Shown in pieces: positions 36,350 through 44,778 of a stretch of 64,000 bases of DNA. The notes under the pieces were generated by a model. The model saw only the letters and a list, made by a program, of their open reading frames with translations, searched no databases and was not told the DNA's origin. Source of the DNA: Gemmataceae bacterium (GTDB lineage Bacteria > Planctomycetota > Planctomycetia > Gemmatales > Gemmataceae); NCBI GenBank assembly GCA_022842245.1, contig JALHPZ010000025.1:35489-99488 (forward strand). The letters are read 5' to 3'. The stretch's first letter is position 1; each line of letters starts with the position of its first letter. Position numbers and translations under genes: made by a program.

Positions 36350-37035
36350 GCGTCCGCGTGGCGCAGCCGGTACAGAGTCCCCTTCGTGCGTTCGCCGCCC
36401 GGTTCGCCGGCACGCACGAAACTCGTTTCGACCGCGAGGCCCGCCTCGCCGCAGACCCACTTGAAGCTGCGCGACGAATAGCGGTCCGGATCGGTGACGA
36501 ACGCCGTGCCACCGGGCGCGAGCACGGCCTTGATGAACGTCGCCACCGGTTCCACCAGTCGCTGCTCGTACATCACGTCCGACGCGAGAATCACGGGAAA
36601 CGTGAGGTCCGGCGGGGACCGCAAATCGAGCGGCAGGCCCTGCGCGTTCGCGTGCCCGTTCAGCTTCGCGTTCGCCAACGCGAAGCGCACGGCCGTCGCG
36701 TCCACGTCGGAGAAAGTCACGTTCAACCGGCACGCCAGCGCTGCGATCCCGCCGAGGCCCAGCCCGCAGCCGATCTCCAGTACATCGCGGCCGTGCTTCG
36801 TCCAATCCTCCCGCAGTACCACCTTCGCCAGCATCCGCCCGGCGGCCCACAGGTCCGTCCAGTACGGAATGTATTCGTCCGCCGCGTAGGCGTTCCGCAC
36901 GCCGGGATGGTCGAACACCTTGTCCAGCCCGGCCGGGCGGTCGAGGTGGAAAGTCATCCCTTCGACGGTCACCTTCTCGCGAACGACATCCTGGACGGCG
37001 TCGTCGGGCGTGGCATGGAAGCGGGGGGAGTTCAT
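36346..37035 (-). CDS. Class I SAM-dependent methyltransferase (METTL/EEF-KMT-like)
   Basis: The 229-residue protein starts at ATG 37035. SAM motif I is DVLEIGCGLGLGGIA, motif II VTFSDVDATAVRFA and the motif IV region VILASDVMYEQRLVEP. The DVMY segment resembles the lysine methyltransferase group that modifies ETF and related proteins. The protein target is unknown. It follows yidD on the minus strand behind a 28-bp imperfect inverted repeat. Confidence 0.82.
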   Translation of the reverse strand: MNSPRFHATPDDAVQDVVREKVTVEGMTFHLDRPAGLDKVFDHPGVRNAYAADEYIPYWTDLWAAGRMLAKVVLREDWTKHGRDVLEIGCGLGLGGIAALACRLNVTFSDVDATAVRFALANAKLNGHANAQGLPLDLRSPPDLTFPVILASDVMYEQRLVEPVATFIKAVLAPGGTAFVTDPDRYSSRSFKWVCGEAGLAVETSFVRAGEPGGERTKGTLYRLRHADA

Positions 37036-37038
37036 AAC

Positions 37039-37126
37039 GATGAGTGATGAATGATGAACGATGAATGGAATCCAGAGTGCCAAACGATGATGGTGTTGAT
37101 TCATCATTCATCGTTCATCACTCATC
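37039..37126. repeat. 28-bp imperfect inverted repeat of ATGA-type units
   Basis: The arms 37039-37066 and 37099-37126 are complementary at 26 of 28 positions and are built from GATGA/TCATC units. They lie between yidD and the methyltransferase and could form a hairpin in the transcript. Confidence 0.7.
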
Positions 37127-37134
37127 CTTCTCCA

Positions 37135-37377
37135 TCAGGGCCAGTCCTCGCCGCTGCCGCCCCAGGGGTTGCACCGGCAGATGCGCCAGGTGCCCTTCGC
37201 GGCACCGATGAGCGGCCCGTGCTTGTGGACGGCGAGGATGAAATACTCGCTGCAACCGGGCGTGTAGCGGCACGAGGGCGGCAGCATCGGGCGCAGGAAC
37301 TTCTGATAGCCGCGAACGCCGAGGATGAGCAGGCCGCCGAGCGCGAGCGCCGGGCCGTGCCAGAGCCAGCGGATCAT
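37135..37377 (-). CDS. yidD: Membrane protein insertion efficiency factor YidD
   Basis: The 80-residue protein matches YidD: GYQKFLRPMLPPSCRYTPGC, EYFILAVHKHG and RICRCNPWG, the last with the conserved C-x-C. It assists YidC-dependent insertion of membrane proteins at the inner face of the membrane. Its ATG overlaps the rnpA stop (ATGA), so it is coupled to rnpA. yidC is not in the window. Confidence 0.95.
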   Translation of the reverse strand: MIRWLWHGPALALGGLLILGVRGYQKFLRPMLPPSCRYTPGCSEYFILAVHKHGPLIGAAKGTWRICRCNPWGGSGEDWP

Positions 37378-37739
37378 GGCTTCGGCCCCAGTTTGGCCGC
37401 GGCCTGCTTGGCGAGCGCGACCACCGACGCCTTGAGCGATTCCAGCGTCGGCTCCGCGCCGGCGCGGGGGATCAGAATCAGATCGACCGTCGGCAGGTCG
37501 TGCTGGGTCAGCCGGAACGCTTCGCGGAACAGCCGCTTCCAGAGGTTTCGCTCGACCGCGTTGCCGACCTTTTTCGAGACCGACACGCCCAGCCGCGGGT
37601 GCTCGAGGCCGTTCTCGCAGGCATACACGACGACGAGCGCGTCGCTCGCCGACTTCTTCCGATCGTAGACGCGCTGGAACTCCTCCGGCGTCTTCAGCCG
37701 GAGGGCCTGCGGAAACGATGCCGGCGCCTTGTCGCTCAT
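37374..37739 (-). CDS. rnpA: Ribonuclease P protein component
   Basis: The 121-residue protein starts at ATG 37739, which overlaps the dnaJ-like TGA (ATGA). The RnpA core is visible: ERLGVSVSKKVGNAV-like HPRLGVSVSKKVGNAVERN and RLFREAFR, with RNL in place of the common RNR. It binds the RNase P RNA and helps mature tRNA 5' ends. In most bacteria rnpA follows rpmH; here the upstream gene is dnaJ-like and rpmH is absent from the neighbourhood. Confidence 0.94.
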   Translation of the reverse strand: MSDKAPASFPQALRLKTPEEFQRVYDRKKSASDALVVVYACENGLEHPRLGVSVSKKVGNAVERNLWKRLFREAFRLTQHDLPTVDLILIPRAGAEPTLESLKASVVALAKQAAAKLGPKP

Positions 37740-38653
37740 CCCGTGGCCCACTTGGTGTTCGACCGTGGCGATTCCGGATTCCGCTTCGCGAATTGTTCGA
37801 TCAGTTTTCGACTTTCGTCGTCCACGCCCTTCGGCACGTTCACCTGAAAGACGAGGTACTGGTCGCCGCCGGCGATCCCCTTGCCGCGCAGCCGCAGCTT
37901 CGAGCCGCTGGACGTGCCCGCCGGCACCTTCACCGTCAGCCGGTCGCCGCCAACCGTCGGCACCTCCACCGTCGTGCCGAGCACCGCCTCCGCGAGTCCG
38001 ATCGGCACGTCCAGTTCCACGTCCTTGCCCGCCCGCCGGAAATACTCGTGCGGGGCGACCTTCACCAGCACGTACAAGTCGGCGGAACCGGTCGCGCTCG
38101 CCGGCACGCGCAGCTTCTTCCCCTCCTCGATCCCGGCCGGCACCTTCACCTCGATCTTCCGCCGGCCGACGTCCACCGTCAGCGTTCCACCGTTCGCCGC
38201 CGTCAGGAACGGTACGGTCGCCTCGGCTTCGATGTCCTCCGGCGGCGGAGCCGCCCGCCCGCGCCGCCCGCGCCCGCCGAACAGGTCCGCCTGCGGGTTC
38301 TCGCCGAAGAACTGGCGGAACAGTTCCTCCGCCGCCGCCGGGTCGAAGTTCCCCTGCGGCGCGCCGGCGCCCGACCAGTTGGGAAACCCGCTCGGCCCCT
38401 CGGCGCCGCCGCCGCCCCCGAATCCGCCAAACTGCGGCCCCCGGTGCCCGAACTGGTCGTACACCTCGCGCTTCTTCGGATCGGACAATACCGCGTGCGC
38501 CTCGTTCACTTCCTTGAAGCTCGCCTCGGCTTGCTTGTCCCCGGGGTTCTTGTCCGGGTGATACTTTTGGGCAAGCTTGCGGTACGCTTTCTTGATCTGA
38601 TCGACCGTGGCGGTGCGAGGCACGCCGAGCACTTCGTAGAAATCACGGGGCAT
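37736..38653 (-). CDS. DnaJ-family co-chaperone without zinc finger (CbpA-like)
   Basis: The 305-residue protein starts at ATG 38653. It has an N-terminal J domain with HPD (QKYHPDKNP, residues ~31-39), a Gly/Phe-rich linker and C-terminal peptide-binding domains (KLRVPASATGSADLYVLVKV; VPTVGGDRLTVKVPAGT). There are no CxxCxGxG zinc repeats, so it is a type II/CbpA-like J protein that stimulates Hsp70 ATPase. It heads the dnaJ-rnpA-yidD cluster with 4-bp overlaps between genes. Confidence 0.92.
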   Translation of the reverse strand: MPRDFYEVLGVPRTATVDQIKKAYRKLAQKYHPDKNPGDKQAEASFKEVNEAHAVLSDPKKREVYDQFGHRGPQFGGFGGGGGAEGPSGFPNWSGAGAPQGNFDPAAAEELFRQFFGENPQADLFGGRGRRGRAAPPPEDIEAEATVPFLTAANGGTLTVDVGRRKIEVKVPAGIEEGKKLRVPASATGSADLYVLVKVAPHEYFRRAGKDVELDVPIGLAEAVLGTTVEVPTVGGDRLTVKVPAGTSSGSKLRLRGKGIAGGDQYLVFQVNVPKGVDDESRKLIEQFAKRNPESPRSNTKWATG

Positions 38654-38782
38654 GGAAAAAACCTGACGCACGTTTCGGAGAAGGGAATTCTACGTGCCCG
38701 GCGGCCTTGTCGCCATCCGCACCTGACCGTTCCGCCGTGGTGAACTACACCAACACTTCCTTCCTCCTTGGATCGCACCATC

Positions 38783-39817
38783 ATGGTCAAAGCCCGTCAG
38801 GCCGTCATTCTCGAGCCGTACAAGGTCGGCGTCCGCGAAGTGGAAATCCCGGACCCCGCGCCAAATCAGATCCTCGTCGCCGCCGAGTGGTCCGCCATCA
38901 GCGCCGGCACCGAGCTCGCCGTCTACACCGGTTCGCACCAGTGGCTCAAGGACCCGAACATGCCGGACTGGAAGTTCCCCTTCCGCTCCGGCTACTCGGC
39001 CGCCGGCCGCATCCTCAAAGTTGGCAAGGACTTCCCCGGCGGCTTTCAGGAAGGCGACCGCGTCAGCTTCCCCGGCAACCACGCCTCCGCCGAGCTGTTC
39101 ACCGTCGGCCACGAGCGCTGCCGCATCTGGAAGCTGCCCGAGAACCTCAGCTTCGAGACGGCGTCGGTGGCGTGTATCTCGCGGTACGGCCTCGGCGCCT
39201 CCATCCGCGCCGGGCTGACGCTCGGACGCTCCGCCGCCGTGCTCGGCCTCGGCATCATCGGCCAGTTCTCCGCCCGCTGCCTCATGGCCGCCGGGGCGTC
39301 GCCCGTCATCGGCATCGACGAAGTGAAGATGCGCCGCGACGCGATCCTCGCCGCCGGCGCGGATGCCGTCATCGACCCGAAGGCCGGCGATGTGAAGCAG
39401 CAACTCCAGGCGATCCTCGGCACGCGCGGCGCGGAGATCGTGGCGGACGCGACCGGCGTGCCGGCGGCGATCCCGACCGCGATGAGCCTCGCCTGCGACG
39501 CCGGGCAGGTCGTGGTGGTCGGCAGCCCGCGCGGCATCGCCAAGGACGTGAACTTCTACGACGACCTCCACCGCCGCTACATCGAAGTGACCGGCGCGCA
39601 CGGGAACATGCTCTTCGAGCCGGCGCATATCCGGCTCAACGGTGCGTGGGACATCAACAAGGCCCAGAATTTCCTGCTGCGCAGCCTGGCGAACGGTCGG
39701 TTGAGCTTGAAGGGCTTGATCCGGCATACGATCGTGCCGGAGCAGTTGGGCGAAGCCTACGAGGGGCTGTTGAAGAACAAGGACGAATACCTGGGCGTGA
39801 CGATGAAGTGGGTGTGA
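38783..39817 (+). CDS. Zinc-binding dehydrogenase-like MDR family protein
   Basis: The 344-residue protein starts at ATG 38783. The medium-chain dehydrogenase layout is present: an N-terminal GroES-like part (SAISAGTELAVYTG; GYSAAGRIL) and a Rossmann dinucleotide motif AAVLGLGIIGQFSARCL. The usual catalytic-zinc Cys and the structural four-Cys lobe are not visible, so it may be a zinc-free quinone-oxidoreductase-like or sugar-modifying member. It is divergent from dnaJ and ends at a palindromic terminator. Confidence 0.82.
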   Translation: MVKARQAVILEPYKVGVREVEIPDPAPNQILVAAEWSAISAGTELAVYTGSHQWLKDPNMPDWKFPFRSGYSAAGRILKVGKDFPGGFQEGDRVSFPGNHASAELFTVGHERCRIWKLPENLSFETASVACISRYGLGASIRAGLTLGRSAAVLGLGIIGQFSARCLMAAGASPVIGIDEVKMRRDAILAAGADAVIDPKAGDVKQQLQAILGTRGAEIVADATGVPAAIPTAMSLACDAGQVVVVGSPRGIAKDVNFYDDLHRRYIEVTGAHGNMLFEPAHIRLNGAWDINKAQNFLLRSLANGRLSLKGLIRHTIVPEQLGEAYEGLLKNKDEYLGVTMKWV

Positions 39818-39827
39818 GAAAAGAGAA

Positions 39828-39851
39828 GCCCGGCGATGATCATCGCCGGGC
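39828..39851. terminator. 24-bp perfect palindrome between convergent genes
   Basis: GCCCGGCGATGATCATCGCCGGGC is a perfect palindrome 11 bp after the MDR stop and 10 bp from the glnB stop. It can terminate both transcripts. Confidence 0.75.
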
Positions 39852-39860
39852 GGTGACTTC

Positions 39861-40214
39861 TCAGGGCCCGATGGCGGTGCCGCCGCGCTCGCCGGTGCGG
39901 ATGCGGATGGCATCCTCCAGGCCAAGCACGAAGATCTTCCCGTCGCCGACGTTGCCGGTGTCGCCGGTGCGGGCCGAGTGCACGATCGCCTCGACGGTCG
40001 CCTCGACGAACGGCTCGTTCACGGCGATTTCGAGCTTGAGCTTGGGCAGCAGGCGGACCTGCACTTCCTGGCCCCGGTACACTTCGGTGTAGCCGCGCTG
40101 CCGGCCGCAGCCGCGCACGTCGGACACGGTCATCAGGTAAACGTCTTTTTCCGCCAGGGCTTTCTGGACATCGTCCAGCTTCTCCGGGCGGATAATCGCA
40201 ACAATCAGTTTCAT
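39861..40214 (-). CDS. glnB: PII nitrogen regulatory protein lacking Tyr51
   Basis: The 117-residue protein matches GlnB/GlnK from start to finish: MKLIVAIIRPEKLDDVQKAL, GYTEVYRG and GDGKIFVLGLEDAIRIRTGE. The T-loop reads GYTEVYRGQEVQVRLLP, so position 51, the uridylylated tyrosine of E. coli GlnB, is Val. Position 49, the phosphoserine of cyanobacterial PII, is Gln. PII senses 2-oxoglutarate and ATP/ADP. It lies 69 bp downstream of amt with a hairpin between, as expected for an amt-glnK pair. Whether it is GlnB or GlnK is not certain. Confidence 0.93.
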   Translation of the reverse strand: MKLIVAIIRPEKLDDVQKALAEKDVYLMTVSDVRGCGRQRGYTEVYRGQEVQVRLLPKLKLEIAVNEPFVEATVEAIVHSARTGDTGNVGDGKIFVLGLEDAIRIRTGERGGTAIGP

Positions 40215-40250
40215 ATGGGTAGTACGGGATGAGGAATGTTGGGGAAGGAA

Positions 40251-40274
40251 GCCCGCGGACGAACGTCCGCGGGC
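40251..40274. terminator. Perfect hairpin in amt-glnB intergenic region
   Basis: GCCCGCGGACG-AA-CGTCCGCGGGC forms an 11-bp perfect stem 9 bp after the amt stop. No U tract follows on the minus strand, so partial termination or mRNA stabilisation is possible. The stem resembles 20937-20960. Confidence 0.6.
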
Positions 40275-40283
40275 GGTGGCACA

Positions 40284-42257
40284 TCAGACGACCGTGGCGG
40301 TCACCGATCCGCCGAGCTTGTCGGCGAACAGCTTCTGCAGGGCGGACTTGATGGCAACCGGGTCGCCGCCGCGGAAGCGGAAGGTGTTCCCGCTGACCGT
40401 GGTGACGTACGGGTAGACCGCCGTGAACTCCTTGCTCGGAGCGGTGTCGCCGGACTGGCAGAGCTTGCTCCAGGCGTCGATCAGCTGGGCTTCCGTCGCC
40501 CCGCTCACGCTGATGGCGAACTTCTTGCCACCGCCGTTCACCGGCGGGTTGGCCGCCGACTTCGGCTCCTTGGAGGCGATGTGGCCATCGACATCCGGAC
40601 CAACATCCACACCGACTTCGCCGTGCTGGCTCAGGTCGAGGCCGATCGCTTCGTCCTTCTCCTTCACCGCGAAGCCGATGGTCTTATCGATCGCAAGAAC
40701 GATGACGATGGTGGCGAGGAACGCGTAGCCGGCCGATAGCAGCGCGGCCTTGATCTGCCAGGTGATCTGCAGACCCATGTTGTAGACGATTGCGTTGTCC
40801 ACGACGTCGGTCTTGCCGGGGAAGGCACCCTTCGGCATTTCCGCGCCGTAGGCCCAGAGCGGCAGGCTGACGAAGAAGGCCGTGAGAATGGCGCCGAGCA
40901 GACCGCCGACGCCGTGAACGCCGAAGGCGTCAAGGGAGTCGTCGTAGCCGAGCAGGCTCTTGGCGGCGACCGCCCAGTAGCAGACGACCCCGGCGAGCAG
41001 CCCGATGGCGAGCGCGCCGCCCGGATAGACGAAGCCGCTGGCCGGCGTGATGGCCACGAGGCCCGCGACAAGGCCGGACGCGAAGCCGAGGCCGGTCGGC
41101 TTGCCGCGGTGCAACCACTCGACAATCAGCCAGGACATGGCCGCGGCTCCCGCCGCGATCTGCGTCACCGTGAAGGCGCTGATCGCCTGCCCGTTACAGA
41201 ACAGGGCCGAACCGCCGTTGAAGCCGAACCAGCCGAACCAGAGCAGGCCGGCCCCGAGGAGTGTCAGGACCATGCTGTTCGGGTGGAAGGTCTGCTTGCC
41301 GTAACCGATCCGCTTGCGGAGCACGAGGCAGGCCGCGAGACCGCTGAAGCCCGCCGCGATGTGGACGACCGTGCCGCCGGCGAAGTCGATGGCGCCGTTC
41401 GCGCCGAGCAGGCCGGCTGCCGGGAAGATCTGCGTTCCGGGTGCCAGGGCCACGTCGACCTTCGAGGACGGGTTCCAGTCGAAGGACCAGACCATGTGTG
41501 CGAGCGGATCATAGACGACTGTCGTCCAGATGAGGGCGAAGAGCAGGTACGAGCCGAACTTCACGCGCTCGGCGAACGCACCCGAGACGAGCGCGACGGT
41601 GATGATCGCGAACATCCCTTGGAACATGGCGTGGACGTAGAGCGGCAGGTTCGTGTTCGGGAAGGTGTTGAACTTGTTCTTATCCGCGATGGCGTCGGCC
41701 TTTTCCTTGTCGGTGGCCTTGGCCGGGTCGACGCCCTTCTCCTTGAGCAATTCGTCCGCGGTCTTTTCAGTCGGCACGGCCGAATCGACCGGAAGAAGGA
41801 TGAGTTCCTTGCTGAACCCGATCACACCCGCCTCGATGGGCTTGCCTTCGGAGTCGGAACTGATCGACATCTTGAAGGCCGGCGCGCCGAACGCGAGCGA
41901 GTAGCCGATGACCACCCATTGCACGCCGACCAGCCCGAGGGCGACCATGGTGTGCATCATCGTGCCGAGGACGTTCTTGCGCCGCGCCATGCCGCCGTAG
42001 AAGAGCGCGAGTCCGGGCATCATGAGCATGACCAGGGCGCACGAGACGAGCATCCATGAGATGTCGGCGTACTTGTGCGTGCCGGGGTATAAGCCGGCGT
42101 TGAGGTCGGTGATGACCTTTGCCGTTGCCGTGTCGACATCCGCCTTCATGGCGGGCGTCTTCGCGGGGTCCGGACCAGCCGGGTCTTGTGCGAAAGCACC
42201 GACCGTGGTGCTCAGGAAGAGAGTGGCGAATAGTATCGCCCGGACTGCATGAAACAC
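40284..42257 (-). CDS. amt: Ammonium transporter with large loop insertion and C-terminal domain
   Basis: The 657-residue protein starts at GTG 42257, preceded by GGAGGTG, and begins with a leader sequence. The Amt core has FYGGMARRKNVLGTMMHT, GAFAERVKFG, DFAGGTVVHIAAG (pore His) and DAFGVHGVGG (second pore His). An insertion of about 60 residues (SISSDSEGK through KNKFNTFPNT) sits between two helices. The last ~80 residues (from about 576) form a soluble extension with no family I recognise. It imports ammonium and is probably regulated by PII. Confidence 0.94.
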   Translation of the reverse strand: MFHAVRAILFATLFLSTTVGAFAQDPAGPDPAKTPAMKADVDTATAKVITDLNAGLYPGTHKYADISWMLVSCALVMLMMPGLALFYGGMARRKNVLGTMMHTMVALGLVGVQWVVIGYSLAFGAPAFKMSISSDSEGKPIEAGVIGFSKELILLPVDSAVPTEKTADELLKEKGVDPAKATDKEKADAIADKNKFNTFPNTNLPLYVHAMFQGMFAIITVALVSGAFAERVKFGSYLLFALIWTTVVYDPLAHMVWSFDWNPSSKVDVALAPGTQIFPAAGLLGANGAIDFAGGTVVHIAAGFSGLAACLVLRKRIGYGKQTFHPNSMVLTLLGAGLLWFGWFGFNGGSALFCNGQAISAFTVTQIAAGAAAMSWLIVEWLHRGKPTGLGFASGLVAGLVAITPASGFVYPGGALAIGLLAGVVCYWAVAAKSLLGYDDSLDAFGVHGVGGLLGAILTAFFVSLPLWAYGAEMPKGAFPGKTDVVDNAIVYNMGLQITWQIKAALLSAGYAFLATIVIVLAIDKTIGFAVKEKDEAIGLDLSQHGEVGVDVGPDVDGHIASKEPKSAANPPVNGGGKKFAISVSGATEAQLIDAWSKLCQSGDTAPSKEFTAVYPYVTTVSGNTFRFRGGDPVAIKSALQKLFADKLGGSVTATVV

Positions 42258-42812
42258 GGGCACCTCCGGAGTAGGAGAGGGTGGGTATCGACCAATGGAG
42301 TGAAAAGCAGTCCGCGCGCCATCGGAACGCAAAATACAATGAATTTAAATCCTTGTGAAACAATGGTTTACATCGAATGCCAAAAACGATCATCACGGAG
42401 CAAGACAAAGACCAGCGCGAATCCGCATCATTGATTGCCTATTAGCAGCGCACGAGTGGTTCCCGGATCACGAGTTTTCTCCGCGCCCCGTACGCGACCC
42501 GTTGTAAAAATGACAATCCACCACCCGCAAGGTGAACTTTGCGGCAGTCGATGATGAAAACGTTCACGCGGAACCATCCGCCATATCTTCAAACTTTCCA
42601 CCCGCGCCCACGCTCGAGATCCGTTCAAGATCCATGCGGGCCGCGTTTTCGGACGTAAGTCCTTATCGGGCTACGGTGCTTCCGGAAATCGTGCGTCTTT
42701 CCGCCGGAGGGTGGCGCAGTCACGGCGGAAAGACACGGCCCCGTTACAATCGGACGCTGGATTCGCGTTCACGCCTACGGTACGCTGAAAGGCCACCGTC
42801 GGAGGGTCGGTC
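42258..42812. promoter_or_regulatory. Divergent intergenic region upstream of amt, 555 bp
   Basis: This AT-rich region lies between amt and the divergent LCCL gene. A partly symmetrical TGTGAAACAATGGTTTACA at 42354-42372 could be a regulator site. I looked for a sigma-54 -24/-12 element (TGGCAC-N5-TTGC) on the minus strand and did not find a convincing one. Confidence 0.35.
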
Positions 42813-43763
42813 ATGTCGTTCCGCCGCTGCATCGGGCTGGCACTCGTCGCGTCCGCCGCCCTGCTCCCGTTCCCGTCCACCGCCGCGCCGCCGCAGCTCA
42901 GCGCGAACGTCACCGGCCCCACCGGCCCGGAGATCGACGTCCGGTTCATCGACGGCAGCACCCTCAAGGTGAAGCTGCTCGACGAGACCGTCGACCTCGT
43001 CACCAAACACGGCACACTGAAGATCGCGACGACCGACATCAAGAAGATCGACTTCGCCACGCGCATCCCGGCTGACGTGTCCGAGAAGATCCGCGTGGCC
43101 GTGCTCGCGCTCGGCAGCCCGGAGCACGCGGTGCGCGTGAAGGCCGCCGCCGACCTGAAGGGCTTCGGCCCGCGCGCCTACGCTGCGATTCTGAAGGCCA
43201 GCCAGCACGAAGACCCCGAGGTGGCCCAGCGGGCCGAGGACCTGTTGGACCACCTGCGGGCGAAGTATTCCGAGGCCCAACTCGAAGTGCGCGAAAAGGA
43301 CGTGGTGCATACCGACGACTCCAAGATCGCCGGGCACTTGAGCATTCCGCACTTCCGCATTGGCACGTTCCAGTTCGGAGAGTTGAAGCTGCGCATCGCG
43401 GACGCCCGTTCCTTCGGCGACGCGCCCGACGAGGACGATCTGCTGGCGGCGAACGCCCAACCCGCGCCGGCGTACATGGTCACGTACGCGAACCAGTTCG
43501 GCAAGACGCACACTTTCAAACTCGTCGGCGGCCTGCCGAACACCGGCACGGTTTGGGGCACCGACCAGTACACGCTCGATTCGAGCCTCGCGATCGCGGC
43601 CGTGCACGCCGGTATCCTCAAGCCCGGCGAGACCGGCGTCGTCCGCGTGACGATCGTGCAATCGCCACAGGCATTTCTGAGTACCGTCCGCAACGGCATC
43701 CAGTCGCACCCCTACGGAGTGTACACCGGCGGAGCGTATGAGTTCGTGAAACGGAAGAAGTAA
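42813..43763 (+). CDS. Secreted protein with C-terminal LCCL domain
   Basis: The 316-residue protein starts at ATG 42813 with a signal peptide (GLALVASAALLPFPSTA). Residues ~40-90 look like a beta-rich domain (VRFIDGSTLKVKLLDETVDL), and residues ~95-150 like short helical repeats. The C-terminal ~70 residues (VWGTDQYTLDSSLAIAAVHA; GVVRVTIVQSP; STVRNGIQSHPYGVYTGGAY) match the LCCL domain. LCCL domains are mainly described in eukaryotic extracellular proteins; bacterial copies are also known. The function is unknown. Confidence 0.82.
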   Translation: MSFRRCIGLALVASAALLPFPSTAAPPQLSANVTGPTGPEIDVRFIDGSTLKVKLLDETVDLVTKHGTLKIATTDIKKIDFATRIPADVSEKIRVAVLALGSPEHAVRVKAAADLKGFGPRAYAAILKASQHEDPEVAQRAEDLLDHLRAKYSEAQLEVREKDVVHTDDSKIAGHLSIPHFRIGTFQFGELKLRIADARSFGDAPDEDDLLAANAQPAPAYMVTYANQFGKTHTFKLVGGLPNTGTVWGTDQYTLDSSLAIAAVHAGILKPGETGVVRVTIVQSPQAFLSTVRNGIQSHPYGVYTGGAYEFVKRKK

Positions 43764-43766
43764 GCG

Positions 43767-44342
43767 TCAGCCCCCCTTCGCCATCACCAGCCCCCAGTGC
43801 CACGAGCAGCAGCACAGATCCGGCTCGTCCACGGTTCGGAATCCCGCTTGTTCGGCCCATGCCCGGCATTGTTCCCGTGTCGGGCGGATGTCCATCGGCG
43901 GACCGCGCGGTGTTTCGATGTCCGCACGCCAGTGCAGGATTCCCAACCGGCCTTCCGGCGCCAGAATCCGATGCGCCTCGCGCAGAATCGCCAACGGTTC
44001 CTCGACGTGCAGGATGTTGAATGCCATGACGTAGCCGATGGAGGCGTCGGCCAGACCGGTGCCGTGCGCCAGCAAGTCGCGGACGCTCGCGCACACGTTC
44101 CCCAAGCCCGCGTCGCGAGCCTTGTCGTCCGTGATCGCCACCAGTTCCGGCTCGATATCGAAGGCGTAGACCGTTCCCGAAACCCGCTCGGCCGCCGGGA
44201 GGGTGAAGGTGCCGTACCCGCAGCCGAACTCCGCCACGTCGCCGCACGGACCCGTGCAGCCCAACCGCTCGACCATTCAGCATGGATTGAAGAATTGCTC
44301 CCACTGGTCTTCGTCCGGCATTCCGCTCTCGCGGCCTTTCAT
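43767..44342 (-). pseudogene. Class I methyltransferase with in-frame TGA after 21 codons
   Basis: From ATG 44342 the frame encodes 21 residues ending FFNPC, then TGA (44277-44279), then ATG 44276 and 169 further residues. The long part is a class I methyltransferase (DVAEFGCGYGTFTLPAA, VYAFDIEPELVA, YVMAFNILHVEEP). Close family members usually begin with a segment like MPDExxWExFFDP, so the TGA seems to interrupt an originally continuous gene. The 169-residue part has its own ATG and may still be translated by re-initiation. A sequencing error is also possible. Confidence 0.65.
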
Positions 44343-44365
44343 GGCATCGCTCCAAAGAATTCTGG

Positions 44366-44746
44366 TTACCCATTCTCACGGATTGTGATGGTGCCGCACA
44401 AGGTTCGCGCGACCGGACAACGACCGGCGGCCGCGTGTAGGGCCTTTCGTTCGTCGTCGGTGATTGGTCCCGCGATAATCAATGAATAGTCGAATTTGAC
44501 CGCGTCGGGAATCGAACGATCGATCTTCACTTCGCAAGTCGCGCCTTCGATCGCGATACCGAGTTTCTCGGCCTGAAGTTGAATCGTGATCGTCATGCAC
44601 GACGCGAGCGCGGCCTCGAGCAGATCGTGGGGGCCGAAGCCACGGCCTTCTCCGCCCTTGGCCGGTGGAAGATCCGCAAAGGCGGATTGGTGACCGTCGC
44701 GAAACACGGTTCGAAAACTACCCTGTTGGATTGTCGCAACGATCAT
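44366..44746 (-). CDS. OsmC family peroxiredoxin-like protein
   Basis: The 126-residue protein starts at ATG 44746. Both redox cysteines of the family are placed as expected: GPHDLLEAALASCMT (first Cys) and GRCPVARTL (second Cys). OsmC-like proteins reduce organic hydroperoxides, though many YhfA-type members have uncertain roles. It ends 23 bp before the interrupted methyltransferase on the same strand. Confidence 0.88.
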   Translation of the reverse strand: MIVATIQQGSFRTVFRDGHQSAFADLPPAKGGEGRGFGPHDLLEAALASCMTITIQLQAEKLGIAIEGATCEVKIDRSIPDAVKFDYSLIIAGPITDDERKALHAAAGRCPVARTLCGTITIRENG

Positions 44747-44778
44747 GTTCCGACTCGCACTGCCACAGGATTGCGGGC

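Noticed and set aside
42258..42440. Possible sigma-54 promoter upstream of amt
   Set aside because: No convincing GG-N10-GC core with correct flanks was found on the minus strand.
44277..44279. TGA as a selenocysteine codon in the methyltransferase
   Set aside because: The family has no known selenocysteine at this point and I see no SECIS-like hairpin; a nonsense mutation or alternative start is simpler.
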